A stretch of DNA of 47,800 bases from NAT127 sp041655035. GTDB taxonomy: Bacteria > Pseudomonadota > Gammaproteobacteria > Pseudomonadales > Porticoccaceae. A program made the translations under genes and the position numbers. The notes under the pieces were generated by a model. The model did not search any database. It saw only the letters and a program-made list of their open reading frames with translations, and had not been told where the DNA came from. Shown here one piece after another: positions 32,032-41,403 of this stretch; positions within the stretch are counted from its first letter, which is position 1; every line of letters starts with the position of its first letter. Location: NCBI GenBank assembly GCA_041655035.1, contig JBAZCN010000011.1, positions 1 through 47,800 on the forward strand. Direction: 5' to 3'.

Positions 32032-34281
32032 CGGCGCTGCACCCGGCGGCCGCAGAACAAGCGTTCCCAACGGTGGCAGGTCCAGCGCCAGCGACCGGGG
32101 CTGGCCATGGCGGGCGCTATTCTCGGTGTGAAGGTGCCCCATGGAACCGGCGTTCGATCCGCCGTAGCTGCCGGCATCGCTGTTCAGCGCCACCGTCCAA
32201 CTCCCCTCGCGGGGCACCCCGATGAGGTAGCCGGAGCGTGGCACCGGTGTAAAGTTATGGACCACCAGCACCTGTTGGTCAGGGCCGTCACCGCCAGGTT
32301 CATAACCCGCTCCGCAACCCTGCCCATGACGCAGCCACGCATATACGCTGTTTTGCTGGTCGTCGCCGATCAGCCACTGGAATCCCTCCGCCCGGGTATC
32401 GAGCTGGTGCAGGGCGGGCTCGGTTCGATACAACCGGTTCAGGTCCTTGACAAGGCGCTGTACGCCCTGGTGCTCAGGCTGTTGCAGCAGCTCCCACTCC
32501 AGTTGGCCGTCGTGGTCCCACTCGCGCCATGAACCGAACTCCGATCCCATGAACAGCAGCTTTTTACCCGGATGGGTCCACATAAAACTGAGATAGAGAC
32601 GCAGGTTGGCGAACTTCTGCCAGCGGTCGCCGGGCATTTTTTCCAGCAGCGAGCGCTTGCCATACACCACTTCGTCGTGAGAGACAGGGAGAATGAATTT
32701 CTCGTTGAAGGCATACAAGAGGCCAAAGGTGAGCAGGTGGTGATGGTAGCGGCGGTTGACCGGGTCTTCGCTGATGTACTTGAGGCTATCGTGCATCCAG
32801 CCCATGTTCCATTTATAGGAAAACCCGAGGCCGCCTTCCTGCGTGGGGTGGCTGACACCCGGAAAGGATGTCGATTCCTCGGCAATCACCAGGGCGCCCG
32901 GAACTTCGCTGTTGACCACATCATTCAAGTGGCGGATGAAATCAACGACCTCGAGATTTTCCCGCCCGCCGTACTTGTTGGGGATCCATTCGCCGTCCTG
33001 GCGCGAGTAATCGCGGTACAGCATCGACGCCACCGCATCCACACGCAAGCCATCCACATGAAACTGCCGCAGCCAGTGGAGCGCCGAGGCCAGCATGAAA
33101 CCGTGCACTTCGCGACGGCCGAGGTTGTAGATGTAGGTGTCCCAGTCCTGGTGCAGGCCCTCGAACGGATGCTCATATTCGTAGAGCGCGGTGCCGTCGA
33201 AGCGGCCGAGGCCGTGGGCATCGTTGGGAAAGTGCGCCGGCACCCAGTCCAGGATGACGCCGATCTCCGCACGGTGGCAGGCATCGACAAATGCGGCGAA
33301 GTCATGGGGGCTGCCATAGCGGGCGGTCGGGGCAAATTGCGACAATACCTGGTACCCCCACGAGCCGCCAAAGGGGTGCTCCATGATCGGCATCAGCTCG
33401 ATGTGGCTGAAGCCCATCTCCACGACATAGGGAATCAATCTTTCCCCCAGCTCCTGCCAGTTGAACGGGCGCCCCTGGTCTTGGTGCCGCTGCCAGGAGC
33501 CCGCATGGAGCTCATAGATCGACATCGCGGTCGCCAGACCCTGGCGCTGCTCGCGCCGTGCCATCCAGTCGTGGTCCCGCCAGGCGTAGCTGAATGGTTC
33601 CGCCACTATCGATGCGGTGGCTGGCGGCCTTTCCGTGCGCAGCGCCAGGGGATCGGCGCGCAGCGGCAGGAGCCCCCGGGCGCCGAGGATTTCGTATTTG
33701 TAGGCCTCGCCCGGCTGCAGCCGCGGAATGAACAGCTCCCACAAACCGCTGGCATGCCTCCGGCGCATCGGGTGCCGGCGCCCATCCCAGCTGTTGAAAT
33801 CGCCGACCACGGAGACACGGCGCGCGTTGGGCGCCCACACCGCGAAACGCACGCCGGGAGTGGTGTCGACCTCCATGACCTGGGCACCCAGGCAGTGCGC
33901 CAGGTCGCGGTGGTTGCCTTCGGCGAAAAGGTGGATGTCCATGTCGCTCAGCAGTACGCCGAAAGAATAGGGATCCTCGCTTTCCTGGAGGCCGCCGGCC
34001 CAGCGGATCCGCAAGCGATAGGCCATGGCTGAAGGCACAGCGGCAACAAACAGGCCGGGGACCTGGGGCTGTGTCATTGCCGCCAGGCTGAGGCCGGTAC
34101 CTGCATCGATCACGTCGACCGCCAGGGCATCGGGCAGGTAGGCGCGCACTACCCAGGTGTCGGCGCTGCGATGCAATCCCAGGACGGCGAACGGGTCGGA
34201 ATGCTCGGCGCGCACCAGGGCCCGGGCGTCCGCCTCCGCTATATCGAGGAGGGGGGCCGCGCCCTGTTCACTGCTCGTCAC
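32026..34281 (-). CDS. glgB: 1,4-alpha-glucan branching enzyme
   Basis: This 751-residue GH13 enzyme introduces alpha-1,6 branches into alpha-1,4-glucan. Two N-terminal CBM48-type beta domains (about 15-115 and 120-220, the second with RFAVWAPNARRVSVVGDFNSWDG) lead to the barrel. Catalytic residues are Asp in VDGLRVDAVASMLYRDY, Glu in LVIAEESTSFPGV and Asp in LPVSHDEVVYGKR. The C-terminal beta domain contains VLVVHNFTPVPR. Its ATG overlaps the treS stop by four bases. Third and last gene of the minus-strand operon. It ends face to face with ybhN with no gap. Confidence 0.96.
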   Translation of the reverse strand: MTSSEQGAAPLLDIAEADARALVRAEHSDPFAVLGLHRSADTWVVRAYLPDALAVDVIDAGTGLSLAAMTQPQVPGLFVAAVPSAMAYRLRIRWAGGLQESEDPYSFGVLLSDMDIHLFAEGNHRDLAHCLGAQVMEVDTTPGVRFAVWAPNARRVSVVGDFNSWDGRRHPMRRRHASGLWELFIPRLQPGEAYKYEILGARGLLPLRADPLALRTERPPATASIVAEPFSYAWRDHDWMARREQRQGLATAMSIYELHAGSWQRHQDQGRPFNWQELGERLIPYVVEMGFSHIELMPIMEHPFGGSWGYQVLSQFAPTARYGSPHDFAAFVDACHRAEIGVILDWVPAHFPNDAHGLGRFDGTALYEYEHPFEGLHQDWDTYIYNLGRREVHGFMLASALHWLRQFHVDGLRVDAVASMLYRDYSRQDGEWIPNKYGGRENLEVVDFIRHLNDVVNSEVPGALVIAEESTSFPGVSHPTQEGGLGFSYKWNMGWMHDSLKYISEDPVNRRYHHHLLTFGLLYAFNEKFILPVSHDEVVYGKRSLLEKMPGDRWQKFANLRLYLSFMWTHPGKKLLFMGSEFGSWREWDHDGQLEWELLQQPEHQGVQRLVKDLNRLYRTEPALHQLDTRAEGFQWLIGDDQQNSVYAWLRHGQGCGAGYEPGGDGPDQQVLVVHNFTPVPRSGYLIGVPREGSWTVALNSDAGSYGGSNAGSMGHLHTENSARHGQPRSLALDLPPLGTLVLRPPGAAPL

Positions 34282-37200
34282 TGTGAGAACTCCCCGCTCT
34301 GTTCGGCCAGCTCCGCCAACCCCTGCAGCGGCACGCCGACCCAGTCTGGCCGGTGCGCCGTCTCATAGAGAATTTCGTAGCTGGCCTTCTCGATACTGAA
34401 CAGCATCAGCGCTGACATTTCGCCCCGCGCGGACTGCCAGTCGTGGGGCACCTCCGCCGCCGCCAGCCAGTAGGCGTCCAGAAATGCCCTGCGGGACTTC
34501 GCCCGATAGGCAGTGACAATGACCTCCCTGGCGTCTTCGGCCTGCGCTGAGGTGTCGGCGTGCTGGGCGTCGCGGCGCGCCATGGACGCCGCGTAATCAA
34601 TGGAGCGCAGAATCCCGGCCACGTCCTTGTAAGGGCTGGATCTGGCCCGCCGCTCCGCCAGCGGCCGGGCGGGCTCACCCTCGAAATCGATCAGATAGGC
34701 ATCGCGCTGCACCACCAGAACCTGGCCCAGGTGAAGGTCGCCATGCACCCGGCAACGCAGCCCGCCAATGGTGTTGCGCGCCAGCGCCTGGATGGTGTCG
34801 ACCAGCCACTCGCGGTGCTGCAGCAGCCCGTCGAGCTGGGCCGCGGCGCGTTCGTCCAGCTCGCCGCGCAGCGCCTGCACCGCCGCCAGCGCCGCATCAA
34901 GTTGCTTGCCGATGCTTGCCGCCCAGGCAGCGGCGTCTGCCGCGCTGGTCGCTTGCGAGCTGAAGTCCGGATTGCCGGTGTCACCCGCGAGCAACTGGTG
35001 CATCTCACCCAGGCGCTGGCCGAGCAGGCTGGCAAAGGTTTCAAGTTCACTGAGGGCGGTATACTGGTTTTCCTGCTGCGACATCCCGCCCTCCAGCTGA
35101 TCGCGGATCGCTCGTTGCAACGTTGCCTGCGTCCACTCCCAGGCATCTCCCTGACTGTCCAGATAGCCCTGCAATACCATCAGCGCCCAGGGTTCGCCGT
35201 CCTCTCCGATGCGCTGCACATGGCCAAGCAGCGGCGCGCAATGAGTGAAGCCCTTGCCGGTGAGAAAGGCGCCGACTTCCAGTTCAGGATGAATGCCAGG
35301 GCGGACCTGGCGGATCAGCTTGAGTACCATGGTGCCGCCGATCACCACTGAACTGTTGGTCTGCTGGACAGACAACCAGGCGACCTCGAGATCGTCCGCC
35401 ACCGCCATGCCGGCCAGCACCTCCGAGCCGGTAAACACCAGCGGCCCCCTGTCACTGTCGATACGACTGCCATTCTGCATATGCTCTATCACTGCGCGAA
35501 CGAAACTTTCCTGGGTGAAGGCATCCGTCATCAGGCCCATTTCGCGACCGCGACGGATACGCGCCATTGCCAGCTGCCGGGACAGGACACTGCTGTGGTC
35601 TTCACCGATAAAGCCCAGCGGCAGCTGATAGTACTCGGAACCCGCCTCCGAGCGGACTTCGATTTCACTGAGCAGCAGCGGCTGCGGGTCCTTGCCGAGG
35701 GGCACTGCAGAAAGAATGTTGACCGCCGCCGGGTGCTGACCGGCGAACCAGCGGCGCTTGGACAGGTAGGTGGGCAAGGTCTCACGTTCGAGCACGGCGC
35801 GCAAGCGGCTATCCAGCACCTCGCCCAGCTGATCCTTGATGACCAGGGTGGCCATCTCGGGCATTTGCTCGGGCGGCTCCGTGTGCCAGCTCGGCATCTG
35901 ACTTTGCTCGGCCAGATAGAACCAGTAAAAACCGTACGGCGGCAACGTCAGCAGGTAGCTGAGATCGCCGATGGGAGGGAAGGCACTGCCGCCCATCATT
36001 TCCACCGGCACCTTGCCGGCAAAGGCGCCGAGATCGAGTTCGACCGCCTGCGCGGCCCTGGAAACATTGGCCACGCAAAGAATGGTATCGGTGGCGCCAT
36101 CGCCGGCGGTGTATTCGCGAAGGTAGGCGAGAATACGGCGGTTGGCCGGCGCCAACATTTTCAGCGTGCCGCGGCCAAAGGCTTTCTGCTGCTTGCGCAC
36201 CATCAATATCCGCCTCGTCCAGTTGAGCAGCGAATGGGGGTCCGCCAGCTGCGATTCGACATTGATGGTCTGGAAACCGTACAGGGGATCCTGGATGGGC
36301 GGTAAAACCATCGTCGCAGGATTGGCCTGGGAGAAACCGCCATTGCGATCGATGGACCACTGCATGGGAGTGCGCACGCCATCGCGATCGCCGAGAAAGA
36401 TATTGTCGCCCATACCCAGTTCGTCGCCATAGTAAAGGGTCGGGGTGCCGGGCATCGACAGCAGCAGGCTGTGCAACAGCTCTATGCGGCGGCGATCGCG
36501 CTCCATCAGCGGCGCCAGGCGGCGGCGGATGCCCAGGTTGATGCGCGCCCGGTGATCCGCGGCATAGTAATTCCACAGATGATCGCGCTCGTGGTCAGTC
36601 ACCATCTCCAGTGTCAGCTCATCGTGATTGCGCAAAAATATCGCCCACTGGCAATTGGCGGGAATGTCCGGTGTCTGGCGCAGGATATCGGTGATGGGAA
36701 ACCTGTCTTCCTGGGCGAGGGCCATATACATGCGCGGCATCAACGGAAAGTGAAAGGCCATATGACATTCATCGCCCTCGCCCTTTTCATTGCCGCCGAA
36801 ATACAGCTGGGTGTCCTCGGGCCATTGGTTGGCTTCAGCCAGCAGCATACGGTCCGGATACAGGCGATCGAGCTCGGCGCGGATCTTCTTGAGCACCACA
36901 TGGGTTTCCGGCAGGTTCTCGTTATTGGTGCCATCCCGTTCGATCAGGTAGGGAATGGCATCGAGCCGCAAGCCGTCCACGCCCATGTCCAGCCAGAACC
37001 GCATGACCGCCAGCACCTCCTTGAGCACCTGGGGGTTGTCGAAATTCAGATCCGGCTGATGTGAATAGAAACGGTGCCAAAAATATTGCCCCGCCACCGG
37101 GTCCCAGCTCCAGTTGGATTTCTCGGTATCGAGAAAGATAATGCGCGTCCCGGCATATGTCTGGTCATTGTCGGACCAGACATAGTAATTGCGCGCCGCC

Positions 37201-37607
37201 GACCCGCGCTTGGCCAGCCGCGCCCGTTGAAACCAGGGATGCTGGTCCGATGTGTGATTGATGACCAGCTCACAGATAACCCTCAGGCCGCGCTTGTGGG
37301 CTTCGCCAATGAACCGCCTGGCATCGCCCATATCGCCATAATCCGGGTGCACGGCGCGGTAATTGGCGATGTCGTAACCATCATCGCGGCGCGGCGAAGG
37401 GTAAAATGGCAGCAGCCATATGGTGTTCACACCCAGATCGGCGATGTAGTCGAGCTTGGCAATCAGGCCCGGGAAGTCGCCGATCCCGTCACTATTGGAA
37501 TCGAAAAAGGATTTCACATGGACCTGGTAGATAATGGCGTCCTTGTACCAGAGGGGGTCCTGAGTAAAAGCGGCGCCGCGTTTTTTTCTACCCATCTTTC
37601 CACCCAT
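34278..37607 (-). CDS. treS: Trehalose synthase - maltokinase fusion
   Basis: This roughly 1109-residue fusion has an N-terminal GH13 trehalose synthase (about 15-560) that interconverts trehalose and maltose: Asp in VDGLRLDAIPYLIERDG, Glu in LLAEANQWPED, Asp in FLRNHDELTLEM. A C-terminal maltokinase (about 610-1100) makes maltose-1-phosphate from ATP: catalytic loop CRVHGDLHLGQVLV and DFG-like YLIDFEGEPARPL. TreS and the kinase (Pep2/Mak) are separate subunits of one complex in mycobacteria; fusions are known in pseudomonads and others. The start overlaps the glgE stop: ATGs at 37607 and 37595 are both possible, so the N-terminus is uncertain by four residues. The product feeds GlgE. Confidence 0.94.
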   Translation of the reverse strand: MGGKMGRKKRGAAFTQDPLWYKDAIIYQVHVKSFFDSNSDGIGDFPGLIAKLDYIADLGVNTIWLLPFYPSPRRDDGYDIANYRAVHPDYGDMGDARRFIGEAHKRGLRVICELVINHTSDQHPWFQRARLAKRGSAARNYYVWSDNDQTYAGTRIIFLDTEKSNWSWDPVAGQYFWHRFYSHQPDLNFDNPQVLKEVLAVMRFWLDMGVDGLRLDAIPYLIERDGTNNENLPETHVVLKKIRAELDRLYPDRMLLAEANQWPEDTQLYFGGNEKGEGDECHMAFHFPLMPRMYMALAQEDRFPITDILRQTPDIPANCQWAIFLRNHDELTLEMVTDHERDHLWNYYAADHRARINLGIRRRLAPLMERDRRRIELLHSLLLSMPGTPTLYYGDELGMGDNIFLGDRDGVRTPMQWSIDRNGGFSQANPATMVLPPIQDPLYGFQTINVESQLADPHSLLNWTRRILMVRKQQKAFGRGTLKMLAPANRRILAYLREYTAGDGATDTILCVANVSRAAQAVELDLGAFAGKVPVEMMGGSAFPPIGDLSYLLTLPPYGFYWFYLAEQSQMPSWHTEPPEQMPEMATLVIKDQLGEVLDSRLRAVLERETLPTYLSKRRWFAGQHPAAVNILSAVPLGKDPQPLLLSEIEVRSEAGSEYYQLPLGFIGEDHSSVLSRQLAMARIRRGREMGLMTDAFTQESFVRAVIEHMQNGSRIDSDRGPLVFTGSEVLAGMAVADDLEVAWLSVQQTNSSVVIGGTMVLKLIRQVRPGIHPELEVGAFLTGKGFTHCAPLLGHVQRIGEDGEPWALMVLQGYLDSQGDAWEWTQATLQRAIRDQLEGGMSQQENQYTALSELETFASLLGQRLGEMHQLLAGDTGNPDFSSQATSAADAAAWAASIGKQLDAALAAVQALRGELDERAAAQLDGLLQHREWLVDTIQALARNTIGGLRCRVHGDLHLGQVLVVQRDAYLIDFEGEPARPLAERRARSSPYKDVAGILRSIDYAASMARRDAQHADTSAQAEDAREVIVTAYRAKSRRAFLDAYWLAAAEVPHDWQSARGEMSALMLFSIEKASYEILYETAHRPDWVGVPLQGLAELAEQSGEFSQ

Positions 37608-39618
37608 ACTGGTCATCCGCTTGTGATGGTTGCAAACGCCAGATACCAAACGGCCGGCGCCAGGGTTCAATGCGCATCCACTGGTTCTTGCCTCGCCACG
37701 TCCAGGTATGGCCTGTCATCAGATCCTCCCCGGCCATGACCGCATCATCAGGCAGGCCGAACTCCCACACGGGCAGTTCGAAATGGGCTTCCTGAGCGTT
37801 GTCGGGGTCGAGACTGATGGCAACCAGAACAAAATTGGACAGGTCCGCGGTGCGCTTGCCAAACAGCAGGATGTTGTCATTCCAGGCGTTGTACATCTGC
37901 AATCCCAGATGGGTCTGCAAGGCGGGGTTGTCGCGGCGGATACGGTTGAGGTGGGTTATCTCGGCTACGATATTGCCCTCAGCCTGATAATTGCGGGGCT
38001 TGATCTGATACTTTTCAGAATCGAGGTATTCCTCCCTGCCCGGCACTGGCGTGGCTTCACAGATCTCGAAGCCCGAGTACATGCCCCATAGACCCGAACC
38101 CATGGCCGCCAGGGCGGCGCGGATCAGAAAGCCGGCACGGCCGGAATGATGGAGAAAGCGGGGATTGATGTCCGGCGTGTTGACAAAGAAATTTGGCCGG
38201 TAGCAGTCGCGCCAGGGACGCTGGTTCAGTTCGGTGAAATACTGTTGCAGCTCCTGCTTGGTAGTGCGCCAGGTGAAATAGGTGTAGCTCTGGCTGAAAC
38301 CCAGTTTGCCGAGACGCGCCATCATTGCCGGCCGGGTAAACGCCTCTGCCAGGAAAATCACCTCGGGATGGCGGCGGCGGATATCCGCGATCAGCCACTC
38401 CCAGAACGGCAGCGGCTTGGTGTGGGGATTATCGACGCGAAACAGGGTTACCCCGCGGTTTACCCAGGTCAGCACCAGATCCCGCAATGCCAGCCACAGA
38501 TCGGGCATCGCCGCCGCAGCATAAAAATCCACATTGACGATATCTTCGTATTTCTTCGGAGGATTTTCCGCGTGGCGGAGGCTCCCGTCGGGCCGCCAGT
38601 TGAACCAGCCGGGGTGCTCCCGCAGCCAGGGGTGATCCGGTGAACACTGGATGGCGAAGTCCAGTGCGATTTCGATATCAAGCGCGCGTGCCGCAGCGAC
38701 CAGCCGGAGAAAATCCTGCAGCGAGCCGAGCTGCGGATGGAGCGCATCGTGGCCGCCCTCATGGCTGCCGATGGCATAGGGGCTGCCGGGGTCGTTCTCG
38801 CCCGCTACCAGGGCATTGTTGGGGCCTTTCCGGTGGGTCCGCCCAATGGGATGAACAGGCGGAAAATACAGCACATCGAACCCCATGGCACTGATCTCCG
38901 GCAGACGTTCGATGACATCCGCGAAGGTGCCGTGACGCCGGGGGTCGCTGGTGGCGGAGCGGGGAAACAGTTCGTACCAGCTGGCAAATTCCGCAGCCGG
39001 TCGCTCCACATCCACCGGATAGGTCCGGCTTCGCACTGTGTGCAGCCTCGGTTCCGCCGCCGATACTGTCTGCGCAGCATCGGCCGACAGCAACAGGGCG
39101 ACCTTGTCATCGCTTCGTTCGCTGGCGGCCAGCGCGTCGATAAGCGCCTGAACCGGGGCGTCGCGCCCGGCGGCCACCCCGCTGCCAATGTCGCGCAGCA
39201 GCTGTTCGCCCTCCTGCAGTTCAAGATCGAGGTTCATGCCGGCGGCGAATTTCTTGCGCAGCTCATCACAGTAGGTGAGATAGCTGTCCAGCCAGGCCTC
39301 GACATGGAACTCCACCCTTGCCGGCTTCTCACAGACAAACTGCGCCTGCCAGTGATCGTTACCCAGGTTGCGCAGGGGCACCGCCTGCCTTGCGCCTGCG
39401 CCCGCCCTGCGCCACACGAGTTGCGCGGAGAGCTGATCGTGGCCGTCGGCAAATATCACCGCCTGAACTATCACCGGACGGCCAGCCACCGCCTTGGCGG
39501 CAAAGCGCCCTTCTTCGACCACGGGATGCAACGCCTCGATGGCGATGCGCGGCAACCCGAGGGCCTTGTCGACCGTCAGCATCGCTGGAGAGGTTGGCTT
39601 TTTTCTCTGTCCCGGCAT
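37588..39618 (-). CDS. glgE: alpha-1,4-glucan:maltose-1-phosphate maltosyltransferase
   Basis: This 676-residue GH13_3 enzyme extends alpha-glucan by two glucose units using maltose-1-phosphate. Family landmarks are SWYELFPRSATSDPRRHGTF, FPPVHPIGRTHRKGPNN, the nucleophile Asp in LFRVDNPHTKP, Glu in IFLAEAFTRP and TPDINPRFLHHSGR. An N-terminal beta/helical domain (about 20-190) matches the usual dimer-forming domain. First gene of the minus-strand operon. The 150 bases upstream (39619-39771) should hold the promoter; no GAACTT box was found there, so control may differ from the glgA operon. Two GC-rich hairpins lie near 39737-39774. Confidence 0.96.
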   Translation of the reverse strand: MPGQRKKPTSPAMLTVDKALGLPRIAIEALHPVVEEGRFAAKAVAGRPVIVQAVIFADGHDQLSAQLVWRRAGAGARQAVPLRNLGNDHWQAQFVCEKPARVEFHVEAWLDSYLTYCDELRKKFAAGMNLDLELQEGEQLLRDIGSGVAAGRDAPVQALIDALAASERSDDKVALLLSADAAQTVSAAEPRLHTVRSRTYPVDVERPAAEFASWYELFPRSATSDPRRHGTFADVIERLPEISAMGFDVLYFPPVHPIGRTHRKGPNNALVAGENDPGSPYAIGSHEGGHDALHPQLGSLQDFLRLVAAARALDIEIALDFAIQCSPDHPWLREHPGWFNWRPDGSLRHAENPPKKYEDIVNVDFYAAAAMPDLWLALRDLVLTWVNRGVTLFRVDNPHTKPLPFWEWLIADIRRRHPEVIFLAEAFTRPAMMARLGKLGFSQSYTYFTWRTTKQELQQYFTELNQRPWRDCYRPNFFVNTPDINPRFLHHSGRAGFLIRAALAAMGSGLWGMYSGFEICEATPVPGREEYLDSEKYQIKPRNYQAEGNIVAEITHLNRIRRDNPALQTHLGLQMYNAWNDNILLFGKRTADLSNFVLVAISLDPDNAQEAHFELPVWEFGLPDDAVMAGEDLMTGHTWTWRGKNQWMRIEPWRRPFGIWRLQPSQADDQYGWKDG

Positions 39619-39771
39619 CTTCGCGGCCTCGCCGGCGCCCTGTATCGCGCCGGATCACTTGACATATCGGATCGCCCATCGGCCAACTGCGGACGGGATA
39701 ACTATGGGGTACGCCGGCACCTTCTTCCCGCCCCGACGCGCCTGCGGCGCGACTGAACCCGGAATCAGGGT

Positions 39772-40626
39772 TCAACCATTGACCACACTACCGCCATTGA
39801 CATGCAACACCTGGCCATTGACGTAGCTCGAGTCAGCGCATGCCAGATAGACATAGCTGGGGCCCAGTTCCGCAGGCTGGCCGGGCCGGCCCAAGGGCGT
39901 ATCGGCGCCAAACGTCTTCACTTTGTCTGCGCCGAATGTCGACGGGATCAGCGGCGTCCAGATGGGCCCCGGCGCCACGGCGTTGACCCGGATGCCTCGT
40001 TCGGCCAGATTGAGCGACAGCGAGCGGGTGAAGGACGTGATGGCGCCCTTGGTGGCGGAATAATCCAGCAACCGGGGACTGCCTTTATAAGCGGTCACAG
40101 ACGTGGTGTTGATTATCGCCGCCCCTTTCTTCATATGGGGCAGCGCCGCCTTGGTGAGCTGGAACATGGCGAAAATATTGGTCCTGAAGGTCTTCTCCCA
40201 CTGTTCTTCGCTGATATCCTCGAGACGCTTCTGCGGATGCTGCTCAGCGGCATTATTCACCAGGATGTCCACGCGTCCCCACCTGGCGACGGTCTCATTG
40301 ATCGCTTTCAGGCAGTGACCGCGGTCCGCTGCGTCTCCGGCAAACATGATGACCTCCCTGCCGGTTTTCTCCACCTCACTCCTGGTGAACTCGGCGTCCT
40401 TGTGCTCTTCCAGGTACAGCATCACGATATCTGCACCTTCCCTCGCAAAATGAATCGCCACCGCTCGCCCGATGCCACTGTCAGCGCCGGTAATGATCGC
40501 CACTTTGCCCGCGAGTTTGTCGGAAGCCTTGTAGGACTCGAAGATATAGACCGGATCCGGACGCATTTCATCTTCATGTCCGGGGCGCTGGTTCTGATGC
40601 TGCGGGGGGAGAGTCTGTTCGGACAT
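39772..40626 (-). CDS. Short-chain dehydrogenase/reductase, YghA-like
   Basis: This 284-residue NAD(P)-dependent oxidoreductase of the classical SDR family has an extended N-terminus of about 38 residues, as in E. coli YghA and Bacillus general stress protein 39. Nucleotide motif TGADSGIG (46-53), NNAAEQHP, Ser in INTTSVTAY and the catalytic pair in YSATK are all present. It probably reduces an aldehyde or ketone. GAGG sits six bases before the ATG. A weak sigma-E-like match (GGAACC at 40688-40683, reading toward this gene) lies upstream. A 7-bp inverted repeat TGAACCC/GGGTTCA (39754-39774) spans its stop codon without a T-run. Confidence 0.93.
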   Translation of the reverse strand: MSEQTLPPQHQNQRPGHEDEMRPDPVYIFESYKASDKLAGKVAIITGADSGIGRAVAIHFAREGADIVMLYLEEHKDAEFTRSEVEKTGREVIMFAGDAADRGHCLKAINETVARWGRVDILVNNAAEQHPQKRLEDISEEQWEKTFRTNIFAMFQLTKAALPHMKKGAAIINTTSVTAYKGSPRLLDYSATKGAITSFTRSLSLNLAERGIRVNAVAPGPIWTPLIPSTFGADKVKTFGADTPLGRPGQPAELGPSYVYLACADSSYVNGQVLHVNGGSVVNG

Positions 40627-40742
40627 GGCAACCTCGGGGAAAATGAGTACCGTCAGGAGTGTGACAGGTCAATGAAACCGTTGGTTCCTGCCGTTTATCA
40701 AAACACTTCGACGCCGCGCCGGCTGGCCAGCGGCGAAGAAAT

Positions 40743-40769
40743 GAACTTATCCTTCTGCGTCAAGTCAAC
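40743..40769 (+). promoter_or_regulatory. Sigma-E/AlgU-type promoter before the Rho-N-like gene
   Basis: GAACTT (40743-40748), a 16-base spacer and TCAAC (40765-40769) fit the RpoE/AlgU pattern (GAACTT-N16-TC with A). It is read as GTCAAC when the spacer is counted as 15. The start codon is 62 bases downstream. By-eye match only. Confidence 0.5.
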
Positions 40770-40830
40770 ACCCTCACCAAGATGGCCTAACCAAACGGGT
40801 GAATAACCTGAAATTTCGGAGGGCGTCGCC

Positions 40831-41205
40831 ATGCCACGGGGCAGCAAAGACAAATATACCGACAAGCAAAAGCGCAAAGCCGAGCATATTGAAGAAGGCT
40901 ACAAGGAAAAAGGTGTCCCGGCCGGTGAGGCCGAGGCCAGGGCATGGGCAACCGTCAACAAGCAAAGTGGTGGCGGCGAGCGCTCGGGAGGAGCGGGCCG
41001 GAAAAAGAGTTCGTCACAGAAGTCGCGAGCCCGGAAGGACTCCGCCAATCGTGCCGTCGCCACCAAGCGCGGGCTGTCAAAGCAGGGAAAACTGGAAGCA
41101 AAGACCAAGGAAGAACTGCTCAAGGAAGCACGACGGAAAAACATCAGCGGTCGTTCGACGATGCGCAAACAGGAACTGATAGCGGCGCTCAAGAACAGCG
41201 CCTGA
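40831..41205 (+). CDS. Rho N-terminal-like / 'plasmid stabilization'-type basic protein
   Basis: This 124-residue highly basic protein has an N-terminus (PRGSKDKYTDKQKRKAEHIEEGY, then EAEARAWATVNK) of the small family often labelled plasmid stabilization protein in pseudomonads. The Gly/Ser/Lys-rich linker (about 45-80) is probably disordered. The C-terminus (TKEELLKEARRKNISGRSTMRKQELIAAL) matches the SAP-like Rho N-terminal fold that binds nucleic acid. Expected to be a nucleic-acid-binding stress protein; the plasmid label is historical. GGAGG is nine bases before the ATG. It diverges from the SDR gene. The 198 bases after it hold no gene. Confidence 0.83.
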   Translation: MPRGSKDKYTDKQKRKAEHIEEGYKEKGVPAGEAEARAWATVNKQSGGGERSGGAGRKKSSSQKSRARKDSANRAVATKRGLSKQGKLEAKTKEELLKEARRKNISGRSTMRKQELIAALKNSA

Positions 41206-41403
41206 AATCGTGGCCCGGCGGTCGCGATGCCGATGTCGAGGCGCTGCCCTCGACAGCTCAGGCTCTCTCGTCTCCTTGCCTGGCGCCTCGGGAGGGGACA
41301 GCTGCGGCGCGCCACAGCTTCGCTGAAGCGCATAAGGCATGGTTGAGGTTTGGACCGAAGGTGACAGGGGCAGCCGTGAATGCGAAGCGCCTCTCATCAG
41401 TTC

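Noticed and set aside
40831..41205. Plasmid origin or partition region
   Set aside because: The 'plasmid stabilization' label is historical; all surrounding genes are chromosomal-type and no replication gene or iterons are present.
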